Positions 20,755-30,084 are shown, counted from the first letter of the stretch. The stretch is 64,000 nucleotides of DNA from Pseudomonas frederiksbergensis (GCF_035751725.1 NZ_CP142104.1:682001-746000), one strand, 5' to 3'. Notes: a model not told the origin generated them from the letters alone. Translations and numbers: made by a program.

Positions 20755-21618
20755 CTAGCGACCGAGGTACACCTCGATGACCCGCTCATTGTCCTGCACC
20801 TGTTCCAGCGACCCTTCGGCCAGCACGCTGCCTTGGTGCAGCACGGTGACGTGGTCGGCAATCGCCCCGACGAAGCCCATGTCGTGTTCCACCACCATCA
20901 GCGAGTGCTTGCCCGCCAGGGTCTTGAACAGCTCCGCAGTGAAGTCGGTCTCGGCGTCGGTCATGCCGGCCACCGGCTCGTCGAGCAGCAGCAATTGCGG
21001 GTCCTGGACCAGCAGCATGCCGATCTCCAGGAACTGCTTCTGGCCGTGGGACAGCAACCCTGCGGCGCGGTTGACCGAGGTGGTGAGACGGATGGTCTCG
21101 AGCACTTCGTCGATGCGCTCGTGCTGTTCGCCGGTCAGTTTCGCCCGCAGGCTGGCCCACACCGATTTGTCGGTCTTGAGCGCCAGCTCCAGGTTCTCGA
21201 ACACGCTCAGGGCTTCGAACACTGTCGGCTTCTGGAACTTGCGTCCGATGCCGGCCTGGGCGATCTGCACTTCGCTCATGGTCGTCAGGTCCAGGGTCTC
21301 GCCGAACCAGGCCTTGCCGTGGTTGGGGCGGGTCTTGCCGGTGATGACATCCATCAGCGTGGTCTTGCCCGCGCCGTTGGGGCCGATGATGCAGCGCAAT
21401 TCGCCGACGCCGATGTACAGGTTCAAATTGTTCAAGGCCTTGAAGCCATCGAAGCTGACGCTGATGTCTTCCAGGGTCAGGATCGTGCCGTGACGGGTGT
21501 TCAGGCCAACGCCGGCGGCCTGGCCGAGGCCGATGGCGTCGCGGCTGCTGCCTTCATCCTTATTGGGTTCAATGATCGGTTCGAGCATGAAATCCGCCGT
21601 GGGTGTGATGCGCATCAT
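20755..21618 (-). CDS. urtD: Urea ABC transporter ATP-binding protein UrtD
   Basis: This 287-residue LivG-type ATPase has Walker A 'GPNGAGKTTLMDVITG', signature-like 'LSHGQKQFLEIGMLL' and Walker B 'LLLLDEPVAGMTDAE', with the switch 'MVVEHDMGFV'. It carries about 45 extra N-terminal residues before the ABC core. Two consecutive ATG codons (21618 and 21615) follow AAGGAG; the first overlaps the urtC stop as ATGA. It pairs with UrtE to energise urea uptake. Confidence 0.95.
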   Translation of the reverse strand: MMRITPTADFMLEPIIEPNKDEGSSRDAIGLGQAAGVGLNTRHGTILTLEDISVSFDGFKALNNLNLYIGVGELRCIIGPNGAGKTTLMDVITGKTRPNHGKAWFGETLDLTTMSEVQIAQAGIGRKFQKPTVFEALSVFENLELALKTDKSVWASLRAKLTGEQHERIDEVLETIRLTTSVNRAAGLLSHGQKQFLEIGMLLVQDPQLLLLDEPVAGMTDAETDFTAELFKTLAGKHSLMVVEHDMGFVGAIADHVTVLHQGSVLAEGSLEQVQDNERVIEVYLGR

Positions 21619-22691
21619 TCGCTCCTTTTCTTCAACAGCCCGATCACGCCCTTGGGCAGATACAGGGTCACGACGATGAACAACGCGCCGAGGAAGAACA
21701 ACCAATATTCAGGAAACGCCACGGTGAACCAGCTCTTCATGCCGTTCACCACGCCCGCGCCGAGCAATGGCCCGATCAGCGTTCCCCGCCCGCCGAGGGC
21801 CACCCACACGGCAGCCTCGATGGAGTTGGTCGGCGACATTTCGCTGGGGTTGATGATGCCCACCAGGGGCACGTACAACGCCCCGGCCAGGCCGCACAAC
21901 ACCGCGCTCAACACCCAGACGAACAGCTTGAAACCACGGGGATCGTAACCGCAGAACATCAGGCGGTTTTCCGCGTCGCGCAGGGCGGTCAGCACCCGGC
22001 CGAATTTGCTGCGGGCCAGGCGCCAGCCAATGAACAGGCTCGCCACCAGCAGCAACACCGTGGCGAAAAACAACACCGCCCGGGTGCCCGGTTCGGTGAT
22101 GCCAAAACCCAGGATCGAACGGAAATTGGTAAAGCCGTTGTTGCCGCCAAACCCGGTTTCGTTGCGGAAAAACAGCAGCATTCCGGCGAAAGTCAGGGCC
22201 TGGGTCATGATCGAGAAATACACGCCCTTGATCCGCGAGCGGAAGGCGAAGAAGCCGAACACCAGCGCCAGCAAACCCGGCGCCAGCACCACCAGGCACA
22301 TCGCCCAGAGGAAGCTGTCGGTGCCGGTCCAGTACCAGGGCAGCTCGGTCCACGACAAGAACGTCATGAACGCCGGCAAGCCATCGCCGGCGGCCTGGCG
22401 CATCAGGTACATGCCCATGGCGTAGCCGCCCAGGGCGAAGAACAGGCCGTGGCCCAGGGACAACAAGCCGGCGTAGCCCCAGACCAAGTCCAGCGCCAGG
22501 GCGACGATGGCATAGCACAGAATCTTGCCCACCAGGGTCAGGGTGTACGCGGAGACGTGCAGCGGGTTGTCCACCGCCAGCAGTGACAGCAGCGGCAGGC
22601 TCAACAGCACGGCGAGAATCAGTGCGCCGACGGCGAGGGTGACTTTGGGGCCGGCCTTTTGCGTGGCCGTGAGCATCAGGGGCTGGTTCAT
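21615..22691 (-). CDS. urtC: Urea ABC transporter permease UrtC
   Basis: A 358-residue LivM-type permease with about ten hydrophobic helices. 'LVWGYAGLLSLGHGLFFALGGYAMGMYLM' (residues ~65-95) and 'GRGTLIGPLLGAGVVNGMKSWF' near the C terminus are characteristic. The ATG at 22691 overlaps the urtB stop (TGATG), so translation is coupled. It forms the transmembrane channel with UrtB. Confidence 0.95.
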   Translation of the reverse strand: MNQPLMLTATQKAGPKVTLAVGALILAVLLSLPLLSLLAVDNPLHVSAYTLTLVGKILCYAIVALALDLVWGYAGLLSLGHGLFFALGGYAMGMYLMRQAAGDGLPAFMTFLSWTELPWYWTGTDSFLWAMCLVVLAPGLLALVFGFFAFRSRIKGVYFSIMTQALTFAGMLLFFRNETGFGGNNGFTNFRSILGFGITEPGTRAVLFFATVLLLVASLFIGWRLARSKFGRVLTALRDAENRLMFCGYDPRGFKLFVWVLSAVLCGLAGALYVPLVGIINPSEMSPTNSIEAAVWVALGGRGTLIGPLLGAGVVNGMKSWFTVAFPEYWLFFLGALFIVVTLYLPKGVIGLLKKRSE

Positions 22692-24193
22692 CAGTCGATT
22701 ACCCGTCCTTTGAGCGCGAAGAGGCCTTGCGGACGCTTCTGGATGAACAGAATGATCAGCGCGAGGATCAGGATCTTGCCGAGCACGGCGCCGATCTGCG
22801 GTTCGAGGATCTTGTTGGCGATGCCCAGGCCGAACGCGGCGAACACACTGCCGGCCAACTGGCCGACGCCGCCGAGCACCACCACCAGGAACGAGTCGAT
22901 GATGTAGCTCTGGCCCAGGTCCGGGCCGACGTTGCCGATCTGGCTCAGGGCCACGCCACCGAGCCCGGCGATGCCCGAGCCGAGGCCGAAGGCGAGCATG
23001 TCCACGCGCCCGGTGGGCACGCCGCAGCAAGCGGCCATGTTGCGATTCTGCGTTACCGCGCGCACGTTCAGGCCCAGGCGCGTCCTGTTCAGCAGCAGCC
23101 AAGTCAACACCACCACGAACAGGGCGAAGGCGATGATCACGATGCGGTTGTACGGCAGCACCAGGTTCGGCAACACCTGGATCCCGCCCGACAGCCAGGC
23201 CGGGTTGGCGACTTCGACGTTCTGCGCGCCGAACACCAGGCGCACCAGTTGGATCAGCATCAGGCTGATGCCCCAGGTGGCGAGCAGGGTTTCCAGCGGC
23301 CGCCCGTAGAGGTGACGGATCACCGTGCGCTCCAGGGCCATGCCGATGGCGGCGGTGATGAAAAACGCTACTGGCAAGGCGATCAGCGGATAGAACTCGA
23401 TGGCATTCGGGGCGAAGCGCTGGAACAGCATCTGCACCACGTAGGTGGAGTAGGCGCCGAGCATGAGCATCTCGCCGTGGGCCATGTTGATCACCCCCAG
23501 CAGGCCGAAGGTGATTGCCAGGCCGAGGGCGGCGAGCAGCAGGATCGAGCCCAGGGACATGCCGCTGAAGGCCTGGCCCAGCAACTCGCCCACCAGGAGC
23601 TTGCGCTTGACCTGGCCGAGGCTGGTTTCGGCGGCGGTGCGCACGGCGGCATCGGTTTCGACGCCGGGTTCAAGCAGGCCTTCCAGGCGAGTGCGGGCCA
23701 GCGGGTCGCCGGTTTCCCCCAGCAGGCGGACGGCGGCGAGGCGCACGCTCGGGTTGGTGTCCACCAGTTGCAGGTTCGCCAGGGCCAAGCTCAGGGCGGC
23801 GTGTACGTCTTCGTCCTGTTCACCGGCCAGTTGTCGATCGAGGAAAGCCAGTTGCGCCGGGCGAGCACTTTTTTGCAATTGCTGCGCGGCGGCCAGGCGT
23901 ACGCGGGCGTCGACAGCGAGTAATTGGTGACTGGCGAGCGCGGTTTCGATCAGACCGCGCAAGCGGTTGTTCAAACGCAGGGTTTTGGGTTGGCCGTCGA
24001 CGGTCAACTGGCCTTGTTGCAAGGCGTTGATCAGTTCGACGCGCCCAGGCTCCGGCTGCGCGGCCCAGGCTTCCAAAAGCTTGGCCTGCTGGGTCGGGTT
24101 GGCGGCGACGAAGTCTTCGGCGTCGCCGGCGTGTGAGGCCAACGGCAGCAATAGTACGATGGCTAGGATCAAGCGGTGGAGGGCAGTGGGCAT
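22691..24193 (-). CDS. urtB: Urea ABC transporter permease UrtB
   Basis: This 500-residue protein has a signal sequence ('LILAIVLLLPLASHAGDA'), about 190 helical HEAT-like residues rich in Ala/Leu ('DARVRLAAAQQLQ', 'NPSVRLAAVRLLGETGD'), then a LivH-type permease domain from residue ~210 ('GLAITFGLLGVINMAHGEMLMLGAYSTYV'). The long N-terminal extracytoplasmic domain is normal for UrtB and distinguishes it from LivH. The start at 24193 places the signal peptide at the N terminus; an in-frame upstream extension would add only REP-derived sequence. Confidence 0.95.
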   Translation of the reverse strand: MPTALHRLILAIVLLLPLASHAGDAEDFVAANPTQQAKLLEAWAAQPEPGRVELINALQQGQLTVDGQPKTLRLNNRLRGLIETALASHQLLAVDARVRLAAAQQLQKSARPAQLAFLDRQLAGEQDEDVHAALSLALANLQLVDTNPSVRLAAVRLLGETGDPLARTRLEGLLEPGVETDAAVRTAAETSLGQVKRKLLVGELLGQAFSGMSLGSILLLAALGLAITFGLLGVINMAHGEMLMLGAYSTYVVQMLFQRFAPNAIEFYPLIALPVAFFITAAIGMALERTVIRHLYGRPLETLLATWGISLMLIQLVRLVFGAQNVEVANPAWLSGGIQVLPNLVLPYNRIVIIAFALFVVVLTWLLLNRTRLGLNVRAVTQNRNMAACCGVPTGRVDMLAFGLGSGIAGLGGVALSQIGNVGPDLGQSYIIDSFLVVVLGGVGQLAGSVFAAFGLGIANKILEPQIGAVLGKILILALIILFIQKRPQGLFALKGRVID

Positions 24194-24219
24194 ATTGTTG
24201 GCCTTGCGCAAAACTTCTT

Positions 24220-24249
24220 TTGTGGGAGCGAGCAAGCCCGCTCCCACAA
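24220..24249. repeat. REP-type palindrome between urtA and urtB
   Basis: TTGTGGGAGCGAGC and GCTCCCACAA type arms form a hairpin 45 bases after the urtA stop. Position after a periplasmic-binding-protein gene is typical of REPs that stabilise the upstream mRNA, giving more UrtA than permease (inference). Confidence 0.8.
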
Positions 24250-24293
24250 GGGAGTCGTGTCGGCCCGGGGATCCGGGGCCGACACCCATGGGC

Positions 24294-25559
24294 TCAGTTG
24301 CTCTTCACCGCGTAGTCAGGCTTCTTGTCGTTGCCTTCGATGAACGGGCTCCACGGTTGCGCGCGGATCGGCCCTTCGGTCTGCCAGACCACGTTGAACT
24401 GCCCGTCGGCCTGGATCTCGCCGATCATCACTGGCTTGTGCAGGTGATGGTTGGTCTTGTCCATGGTCAGGGTGTAGCCCGATGGTGCGGCGAAGGTCTG
24501 GCCGGCCAGGGCTTCGCGGACTTTGTCGACGTCGGTGGACTTGGCTTTTTCCACCGCTTGCGCCCACATGTGGATACCGACGTAAGTGGCTTCCATCGGG
24601 TCGTTGGTCACCGCTTTGTCGGCGCCAGGCAGGTTCTTGGCCTTGGCGTAGGCTTTCCACGAATCGACGAATTTCTTGTTCGCCGGGTTATCCACGGATT
24701 CGAAGTAGTTCCACGCCGCCAGGTTGCCCACCAATGGCTTGGTGTCGATGCCGCGCAGTTCTTCCTCGCCCACCGAGAACGCCACGACTGGCACGTCGGT
24801 CGCCTTCAGGCCCTGGTTCGCCAGTTCTTTGTAGAACGGCACGTTGGAGTCGCCGTTGACGGTGGAGATGACCGCGGTCTTGCCCCCAGCCGAGAATTTC
24901 TTGATGTTGGCCACGATGGTCTGGTAATCGCTGTGGCCGAACGGGGTGTAGACCTCTTCGATGTCCTTGTCTGCCACGCCTTTGGAGTGCAGGAACGAAC
25001 GCAGGATCTTGTTGGTGGTGCGCGGGTAGACGTAGTCGGTGCCCAGCAGGAAATAACGCTTGGCGCTGCCGCCTTCTTCGCTCATCAGGTATTCCACTGC
25101 CGGAATCGCCTGCTGGTTCGGCGCGGCGCCGGTGTAGAAGACGTTCGGCGACATCTCTTCGCCTTCGTATTGCACCGGGTAGAACAGCAAGCCATTGAGT
25201 TCTTCGAATACCGGCAATACGGATTTACGCGACACCGACGTCCAGCAGCCAAACACCACGGCGACTTTGTCCTGGGTCAGCAACTGCCGGCCCTTTTCGG
25301 CGAACAGCGGCCAGTTCGACGCCGGGTCCACGACCACCGCTTCGAGCTTCTTGCCGTTCACACCACCCTTGGCGTTGATCTCGTCGATGGTCATCAACGC
25401 CATGTCCTTGAGGGACGTCTCGGAGATCGCCATGGTGCCGGACAGCGAATGCAGGATGCCGACCTTGATGGTCTCGGCGGCCTGGACGGTCCAGGCCATG
25501 CCCATCGCGGCAATGCTTGCCGAGAGTGTAAAAGCCTTGATCAAGCTACGACGCTTCAT
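24294..25559 (-). CDS. urtA: Urea ABC transporter substrate-binding protein UrtA
   Basis: A 421-residue periplasmic binding protein of the branched-chain amino-acid/amide family. A Tat-like or Sec signal ('MKRRSLIKAFTLSASIAAMGM...VQA') is cleaved before 'AETIKVGILHSLSGTMAISE', the classic start of mature UrtA. 'KVAVVFGCWTSVSRKSVLPVFEE' and 'GTDYVYPRTTNKILRSFL' are family blocks. It is the first gene of urtABCDE and is preceded by a sigma-54 promoter. Confidence 0.96.
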   Translation of the reverse strand: MKRRSLIKAFTLSASIAAMGMAWTVQAAETIKVGILHSLSGTMAISETSLKDMALMTIDEINAKGGVNGKKLEAVVVDPASNWPLFAEKGRQLLTQDKVAVVFGCWTSVSRKSVLPVFEELNGLLFYPVQYEGEEMSPNVFYTGAAPNQQAIPAVEYLMSEEGGSAKRYFLLGTDYVYPRTTNKILRSFLHSKGVADKDIEEVYTPFGHSDYQTIVANIKKFSAGGKTAVISTVNGDSNVPFYKELANQGLKATDVPVVAFSVGEEELRGIDTKPLVGNLAAWNYFESVDNPANKKFVDSWKAYAKAKNLPGADKAVTNDPMEATYVGIHMWAQAVEKAKSTDVDKVREALAGQTFAAPSGYTLTMDKTNHHLHKPVMIGEIQADGQFNVVWQTEGPIRAQPWSPFIEGNDKKPDYAVKSN

Positions 25560-25621
25560 TGTGCGATCTCCATGGACTTATGAGTTTTTTTCGGTGGCAG
25601 ATGCAAACGCTGAAGGCGCTT

Positions 25622-25638
25622 TTGCAAGGGATGTGCCC
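25622..25638 (-). promoter_or_regulatory. Sigma-54 (RpoN) promoter of urtA
   Basis: Read on the minus strand, GGGCAC-ATCCC-TTGCAA matches the RpoN consensus TGGCAC-N5-TTGCA, with the invariant GG and GC in the right places (only the leading T is changed). The predicted transcript would start near 25611 and leave a ~50-base leader before urtA. Nitrogen control of urea uptake through RpoN/NtrC is established in other bacteria. Confidence 0.7.
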
Positions 25639-25693
25639 GGTCGGGAAAAGGCTTTGAAATGTGGGGGCTGGCAGCGAGAGCGGAAAATGACGA

Positions 25694-25739
25694 TGCACCA
25701 TCAGTGACCGTATCGCGGGCGCTGGTGCAATGTGGTGCT
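25694..25739. promoter_or_regulatory. NtrC-like upstream activator sites for urtA
   Basis: TGCACCA (25694-25700), TGGTGCA (25723-25729) and TGGTGCT (25733-25739) are half-sites of the NtrC dyad TGCACYA-N3-TGGTGCA. They lie about 85-130 bp upstream of the predicted RpoN start, the usual enhancer distance. The 17-mer 25723-25739 matches about 12 of 17 positions of a typical NtrC site. Confidence 0.5.
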
Positions 25740-25834
25740 CCGCATTGGGGCGTGGAATCGGATGAATCCAAGGTGAGATTCTCGACCGCACGACTATGCT
25801 GAATTTTTTACCGTGCTGAAGTGGAGAAGTCGGT

Positions 25835-27370
25835 TTGAATGACTCTGGCGTTGCAAGCTATTTTCTTCTCGATGAGACGGCGGTTTTCGACGTGTCGCCT
25901 GAAGTTGAATTGGCCGAGCATCCGCAATGGATGCATGTGACGCACCTGAGGGAAGGAAGGTATTCGCTGATTCTCACCGCTGGAGAGCATCTTCGAAGTA
26001 GCAAGTTGGAGGTGTTCTCTGATTCAACCTTATTCGTTCGTTTTTCGGCTGCTCTACCGAGCATCAGTTTGGATGGACTCACCTGTTCAGTTGTTTTTCT
26101 TGAAGACGGAACTCAGGCCGAGTTCCAAATAGGGATGTTTCATTTTTGCGGAGCAACTTCGCCGTCGGAATGGAGGACGGTGGATCTGGATTTGGCCTGG
26201 TTGGCGGGCAAGCGTGGCCGTCTCCTTGTCGCGTGTGGGCCCGGTGCAAAGAACGATCCTACGGCCGACTGGCTGGCGATAGCTGACTTGTGCGTCGCCA
26301 GGGAGGGAGAGAGGAAGGCGCTCTTGGCGAAAACACATCAATCATTGCGTATGGAAAACGAGATAGCACACTTCAGTAGCGTCTACCGGAACGCGTTTTA
26401 CTCAAGCGTTCAGCAACGACAGAGTGAAACTGCAAGGGGCGTTGTGCGCAAGGTTCGCCGATTGAATGGGCTGGCTCATGCGCCAGTACAGGCTGCGCGG
26501 GCTGACATTGTCATACTGGAACCGTTTGAAGGTGAGGTCGCCTACGCTTATGCGACTCGTCTCCTGAGGGCGAACGTCCCGCAAGTCCCTCCCGATTTCC
26601 AAGCGAGGTTGCGCCAGAAAGTCTTGGACCACGGCGCAATAAAAGTCTTGTCCATCTGCAGCGGTGCCGCACGGATAGAGGCTGGTTTGTCAGCGGCTGT
26701 TCCCGAAGGTATCGAATGGTCACTGTTGGATATCAATGAAGACCTGCTCCAGATCGCGGCAAGGCAGTTTCCGCCAGGGACCCGTCTCGATTTGATCGTG
26801 GCGGATGCGAATAACCTGGTGCCTACCGGTGAACAGTGGGACGTCATTATTTGTGTTTCGGCATTGCACCATTTGGTAGAGCTGGAAAAAGTCATGCTCT
26901 TTATCTCCCGCAGTTTGAAAGACGATGGCGAGTTCTGGAGTGTGGGCGAGGCCGTGGGACGTAACGGTAATCGCTTGTGGCCCGACGCGATAATTGCCGC
27001 CGATGCGGCGTTCTCGGCGTTGCCGGCGCGCTACCGGTTAAATGCCGATACCCAGGTTGTCGATGCTGTCATTCCAGACAAGGACCACTCGATTGGGTGC
27101 TTCGAGGGGATTCGAAGCGAGGACATTACTGCGCTCCTTGAACGTTGGCTGACGCCGGTAAATGTCTACCGCACCAATTGCTTCCTGTGGCGAATGGTCA
27201 ACCTTGCCTACAGCGGGAATTTCAATCTTGAAAAAGCGCAGGACCGGGCGTTAGTCATCGATCTGGTTCGCGCCGAGCTTGGGCATTTTCGAAATGGAGG
27301 CCTTGGGACCGAGCTATTCGGCGTCTACCAAAAGAAGCACCTCTTCAGCGACGGCGCATCAGACCAATAA
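25835..27370 (+). CDS. Class I SAM-dependent methyltransferase with a beta-rich N-terminal domain
   Basis: A 511-residue protein. Residues ~1-155 are beta-rich ('YSLILTAGEHLRSSKLEVFSDSTLFVRFS') and not recognised. Residues ~265-375 form a Rossmann methyltransferase: motif I 'IKVLSICSGAARIE', acidic motif II 'WSLLDINEDLLQIA', motif 'LDLIVADANNL' and motif IV 'WDVIICVSALHHL'. It starts at TTG 25835 with GGAG eight bases upstream; no better start is visible. Base composition is AT-richer than the flanks, suggesting acquisition. The last 26 bases overlap the 3' end of the ABC permease gene on the other strand. Substrate unknown; such two-part proteins often act on sugars or natural products, but nothing here proves it. 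Confidence 0.7.
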   Translation: MNDSGVASYFLLDETAVFDVSPEVELAEHPQWMHVTHLREGRYSLILTAGEHLRSSKLEVFSDSTLFVRFSAALPSISLDGLTCSVVFLEDGTQAEFQIGMFHFCGATSPSEWRTVDLDLAWLAGKRGRLLVACGPGAKNDPTADWLAIADLCVAREGERKALLAKTHQSLRMENEIAHFSSVYRNAFYSSVQQRQSETARGVVRKVRRLNGLAHAPVQAARADIVILEPFEGEVAYAYATRLLRANVPQVPPDFQARLRQKVLDHGAIKVLSICSGAARIEAGLSAAVPEGIEWSLLDINEDLLQIAARQFPPGTRLDLIVADANNLVPTGEQWDVIICVSALHHLVELEKVMLFISRSLKDDGEFWSVGEAVGRNGNRLWPDAIIAADAAFSALPARYRLNADTQVVDAVIPDKDHSIGCFEGIRSEDITALLERWLTPVNVYRTNCFLWRMVNLAYSGNFNLEKAQDRALVIDLVRAELGHFRNGGLGTELFGVYQKKHLFSDGASDQ

Positions 27371-28355
27371 AGAACAGCCCGCCGATGGCCGCGGTAGCGA
27401 CCCCAATCGGCAAGTCTTCCGGCGCGATCAACGTCCGCGCCGCCACGTCCACCCACACCAGGAACAGGCTGCCGAGCAACACGCAGGCCGGCAGCAACCG
27501 GCGATGCTCGGCGCCCACCAGGCGGCGGGCAATGTGCGGCACCATCAGCCCGACAAAGCCGATCGAACCGCTGATGGACACCAGCACACCGGTCATCAAC
27601 GACGCGATCAGGAAAATCCACAACCGCACCTTCGCCGCGTTCAGGCCCAGGGTCACGGCGGTTTGTTCGCCCGCCATCAGCGCGTTCAGCGGCCGGGCCA
27701 TGCCCAGCAGCAACACCAGCCCCAACCCGACGCTGGCGGCCGGCACGGCCAGCAGTTCCCAACGGGCCAGGCCCAGGCCGCCGAGCATCCAGAACATCAC
27801 CGCCGAACTGGCGCGGTGATCGCCCAGGAACAACAACAGGTTGGCCGCCGCCATCATCACGAAGGACACCGCCACGCCGCACAGCAACAGCCGATCGCTC
27901 TCCAGCCGGCCTTGGCGGGCGGCAATGGCCAATACCAGCAACATGCTCAGCAATGCGCCGATGAAGGCGGCGAGGGGTAGCGTCAGGAGCCCCATGATTT
28001 CACCGACGTGCAACACCACGATGACCGCCCCCAGGGTCGCGCCGGAGGTGACGCCCAGCAGGTGCGGATCGGCCAGCGGGTTGCGCGTGACCGCTTGCAG
28101 CACCGCGCCGATCAGCGCCAGCCCCGCACCGACCAGGGCACCGAGCAGCAGGCGTGGGACGCGGATCAGCCAGACAATATGTTCCTGGCCGGGCGTCCAA
28201 TGGACCTCGCCCACACCGAAGGCCTTGTGCAGCAGCAGGTCCCAGACCACGGGCACCGGCACTCGCGCCGGCCCGAAGCCCAGTGACACCACGAATGACA
28301 CCAGCAGCAGCGCACCGAGGAGCATCAGCAGGACGGCGTAGCGACGATCGTTCAT
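27345..28355 (-). CDS. FecCD/BtuC-type metal-chelate ABC permease
   Basis: This 336-residue permease has about ten transmembrane helices and the FecCD landmarks 'RVPRLLLGALVGAGLALIGAVLQAVTRNPLADPHLLGVTSGATLGAV' split over residues ~65-110 and 'GSIGFVGLMVPHIARRLVGAEHRRLLP' near the C terminus (coupling EAA-like loop). It imports siderophores, haem, vitamin B12 or other metal complexes. Its start overlaps the stop of the binding-protein gene by 4 bases; its 3' end overlaps the methyltransferase gene tail to tail by 26 bases. Confidence 0.92.
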   Translation of the reverse strand: MNDRRYAVLLMLLGALLLVSFVVSLGFGPARVPVPVVWDLLLHKAFGVGEVHWTPGQEHIVWLIRVPRLLLGALVGAGLALIGAVLQAVTRNPLADPHLLGVTSGATLGAVIVVLHVGEIMGLLTLPLAAFIGALLSMLLVLAIAARQGRLESDRLLLCGVAVSFVMMAAANLLLFLGDHRASSAVMFWMLGGLGLARWELLAVPAASVGLGLVLLLGMARPLNALMAGEQTAVTLGLNAAKVRLWIFLIASLMTGVLVSISGSIGFVGLMVPHIARRLVGAEHRRLLPACVLLGSLFLVWVDVAARTLIAPEDLPIGVATAAIGGLFFIGLMRRR

Positions 28356-29299
28356 TGGCCGTGGAAACCCCGCGCCAGGGTTTGCACCGCCAACACGTTA
28401 TCGATGCCTGGGGTGGCTTGCACGTAGGGGATCACGATGAAGCGCCGCTGCTTGATCGCGTCGACTGACTGCAGGGCCGGGTTGTCCAGCAAGAATTGCT
28501 GCTTCTGCTCGGCGCTGACTTCACCGTAATCGACGATCACGATCACCTGCGGGTTGCGCTCGACCACGTTCTCCCAGTTCACCCGGGTCCAACTGGTTTC
28601 CACGTCATCGAGGATGTTGCGTCCGCCGGCCGCGTCAATCAAAGCCTGGGGCATGCCGAGGCGGCCGGAGGTCATGGCCCGGTCTTCGCCGCTGTCATAC
28701 AGGAACACACGTGGTCGCTCGGTTGGCAGTTGCTTGCGCACGTCGGCCACTTGGGCCTGCATCGTGGCGATCAGTGCATTGGCGCGATCCTGCACGTCGA
28801 AGATTTTCCCGAGGTTGCGCAGGTCGTTGTAGGTGTCCTCCAGCGAAGCTGCCGGACGCTTCATCACGAACGCGCAGGACTCGGTCAACTCGTAGACATT
28901 GATGCCCAGCGGTTGCAGGGTCTGCGGCGTCAGGTCGCCGCCCACCCGCATGCCGTAGTCCCAGCCGGCGAAGAAGAAATCGACGTTGGCATCGAGCAGG
29001 GTTTCCACCGAGGGATATTTGGCGGCCAGTTCCGGCAGGCCGTCGAGAATCCTGGCCATCTCGGGTGTCACCGATTTCCAGCCGCTGATGCCGCTGTAGC
29101 CGACCATGCGCGGCTTGAGACCCAGGGCGAGCATCATCTGCGTCATGTTGATGTCATGGCTGACCGCATGGCGAGGGGCCTCGTTGAACACCACCGGGCG
29201 GTTGCAGCTCTGGATCGTCAACGGGTAGTGGGTGGCTTCCGCCAGGGCATGGGCGCTGCCCAGCAACAGCGGCAGCGACAGCAGGAAACGCAAGGTCAT
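28352..29299 (-). CDS. Metal-chelate ABC transporter substrate-binding protein (FecB/BtuF type)
   Basis: A 315-residue protein with a signal peptide ('[22 protein letters not shown]') and the class III binding-protein fold: 'PLTIQSCNRPVVFNEAPRHAVSHD' at the start, 'MMLALGLKPRMVGYSG', 'VETLLDANVDFFFAGWDYGM' and the C-terminal 'PYVQATPGIDNVLAVQTLARGF'. It contains two mature-region Cys (in 'QSCNR' and 'ESCAF'). The ATG at 29299 overlaps the ATPase stop (ATGA). Ligand unknown; siderophore, cobalamin or another metal complex are all possible, and the neighbouring copper genes raise a copper chelate as a further option. Confidence 0.88.
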   Translation of the reverse strand: MTLRFLLSLPLLLGSAHALAEATHYPLTIQSCNRPVVFNEAPRHAVSHDINMTQMMLALGLKPRMVGYSGISGWKSVTPEMARILDGLPELAAKYPSVETLLDANVDFFFAGWDYGMRVGGDLTPQTLQPLGINVYELTESCAFVMKRPAASLEDTYNDLRNLGKIFDVQDRANALIATMQAQVADVRKQLPTERPRVFLYDSGEDRAMTSGRLGMPQALIDAAGGRNILDDVETSWTRVNWENVVERNPQVIVIVDYGEVSAEQKQQFLLDNPALQSVDAIKQRRFIVIPYVQATPGIDNVLAVQTLARGFHGQ

Positions 29300-30084
29300 G
29301 GTTGGGTTATCCAAGTGATTCGTGGGTAGCCGGACAGCGGATGCTCGTCCACCAGGGCTTCGACGCCGAACACCTCGCGCAACAGCTCGGCGGTGAGGAC
29401 ATTTCTGGGCGTGCCGCTGGCGACAATGCGCCCGTGTTCGATCACATACAGGCGATCACAGAAGGCGGCGGCCAGGTTCAGGTCGTGCAGGCTGGCGAGG
29501 GTGCCGATTCCCAGGCCCTTGATCAGTTGCAGCAATTGCAATTGATAGCGCGGGTCGAGGTGGTTGGTCGGTTCATCGAGGATCAGCAACTGCGGCTGCT
29601 GGGCCAGGGCGCGGGCGAGGATCACCCGTTGCTTTTCGCCTCCCGACAGCGTGGCGAAGGCGTGATCGCCAAAGCCATCGAGTCCGGCCGATGCCAATGC
29701 CTGTCGTACCAGCCGGCGGTCTTCATGATTGTCGCTGTCGAACAACCCCTTGTGGGGCGTTCGACCCATGGCGACCACCTCTTCCACCGTCAGGCCGAAG
29801 GCGTCGGGGAATTCTTGCAGCACCACCGCGATGCGTTGGGCGCACCAGCGCGAGGACTGTTGCCAGAGGTTGTGATGTTCGAGTTTCACCTCGCCCTGTT
29901 CCGGTCGGCTGAAGCGATAGGCACAGCGCAACAGGCTGGTCTTGCCGCTGCCGTTGGGCCCGATCAACCCGACAAACTCCCCTGCCCCCACCTGCAGCGT
30001 GGCATCACGCAGCTGGAACTGGTGATGGCAATGGCCATGACCAAGGGGCGTCCAGGCGAGGTGAGAGAGGGTTAGCGAGGTCAT
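29296..30084 (-). CDS. Metal-chelate ABC transporter ATP-binding protein (FecE/BtuD type)
   Basis: This 262-residue ATPase has Walker A '[13 protein letters not shown]', signature '[15 protein letters not shown]', Walker B '[16 protein letters not shown]' and switch '[13 protein letters not shown]', exactly the FecE/FhuC subclass. It is the first gene of a three-gene operon (ATPase, binding protein, permease) whose members overlap by 4 bases each. A second in-frame ATG five codons upstream (30099) is possible. No Fur box is evident upstream. Confidence 0.92.
   Translation of the reverse strand: MTSLTLSHLAWTPLGHGHCHHQFQLRDATLQVGAGEFVGLIGPNGSGKTSLLRCAYRFSRPEQGEVKLEHHNLWQQSSRWCAQRIAVVLQEFPDAFGLTVEEVVAMGRTPHKGLFDSDNHEDRRLVRQALASAGLDGFGDHAFATLSGGEKQRVILARALAQQPQLLILDEPTNHLDPRYQLQLLQLIKGLGIGTLASLHDLNLAAAFCDRLYVIEHGRIVASGTPRNVLTAELLREVFGVEALVDEHPLSGYPRITWITQP

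Noticed and set aside
22727..23923. 398-codon open frame antisense to urtB
   Set aside because: Gln/His/Ala-rich shadow with no motif; UrtB is well supported.
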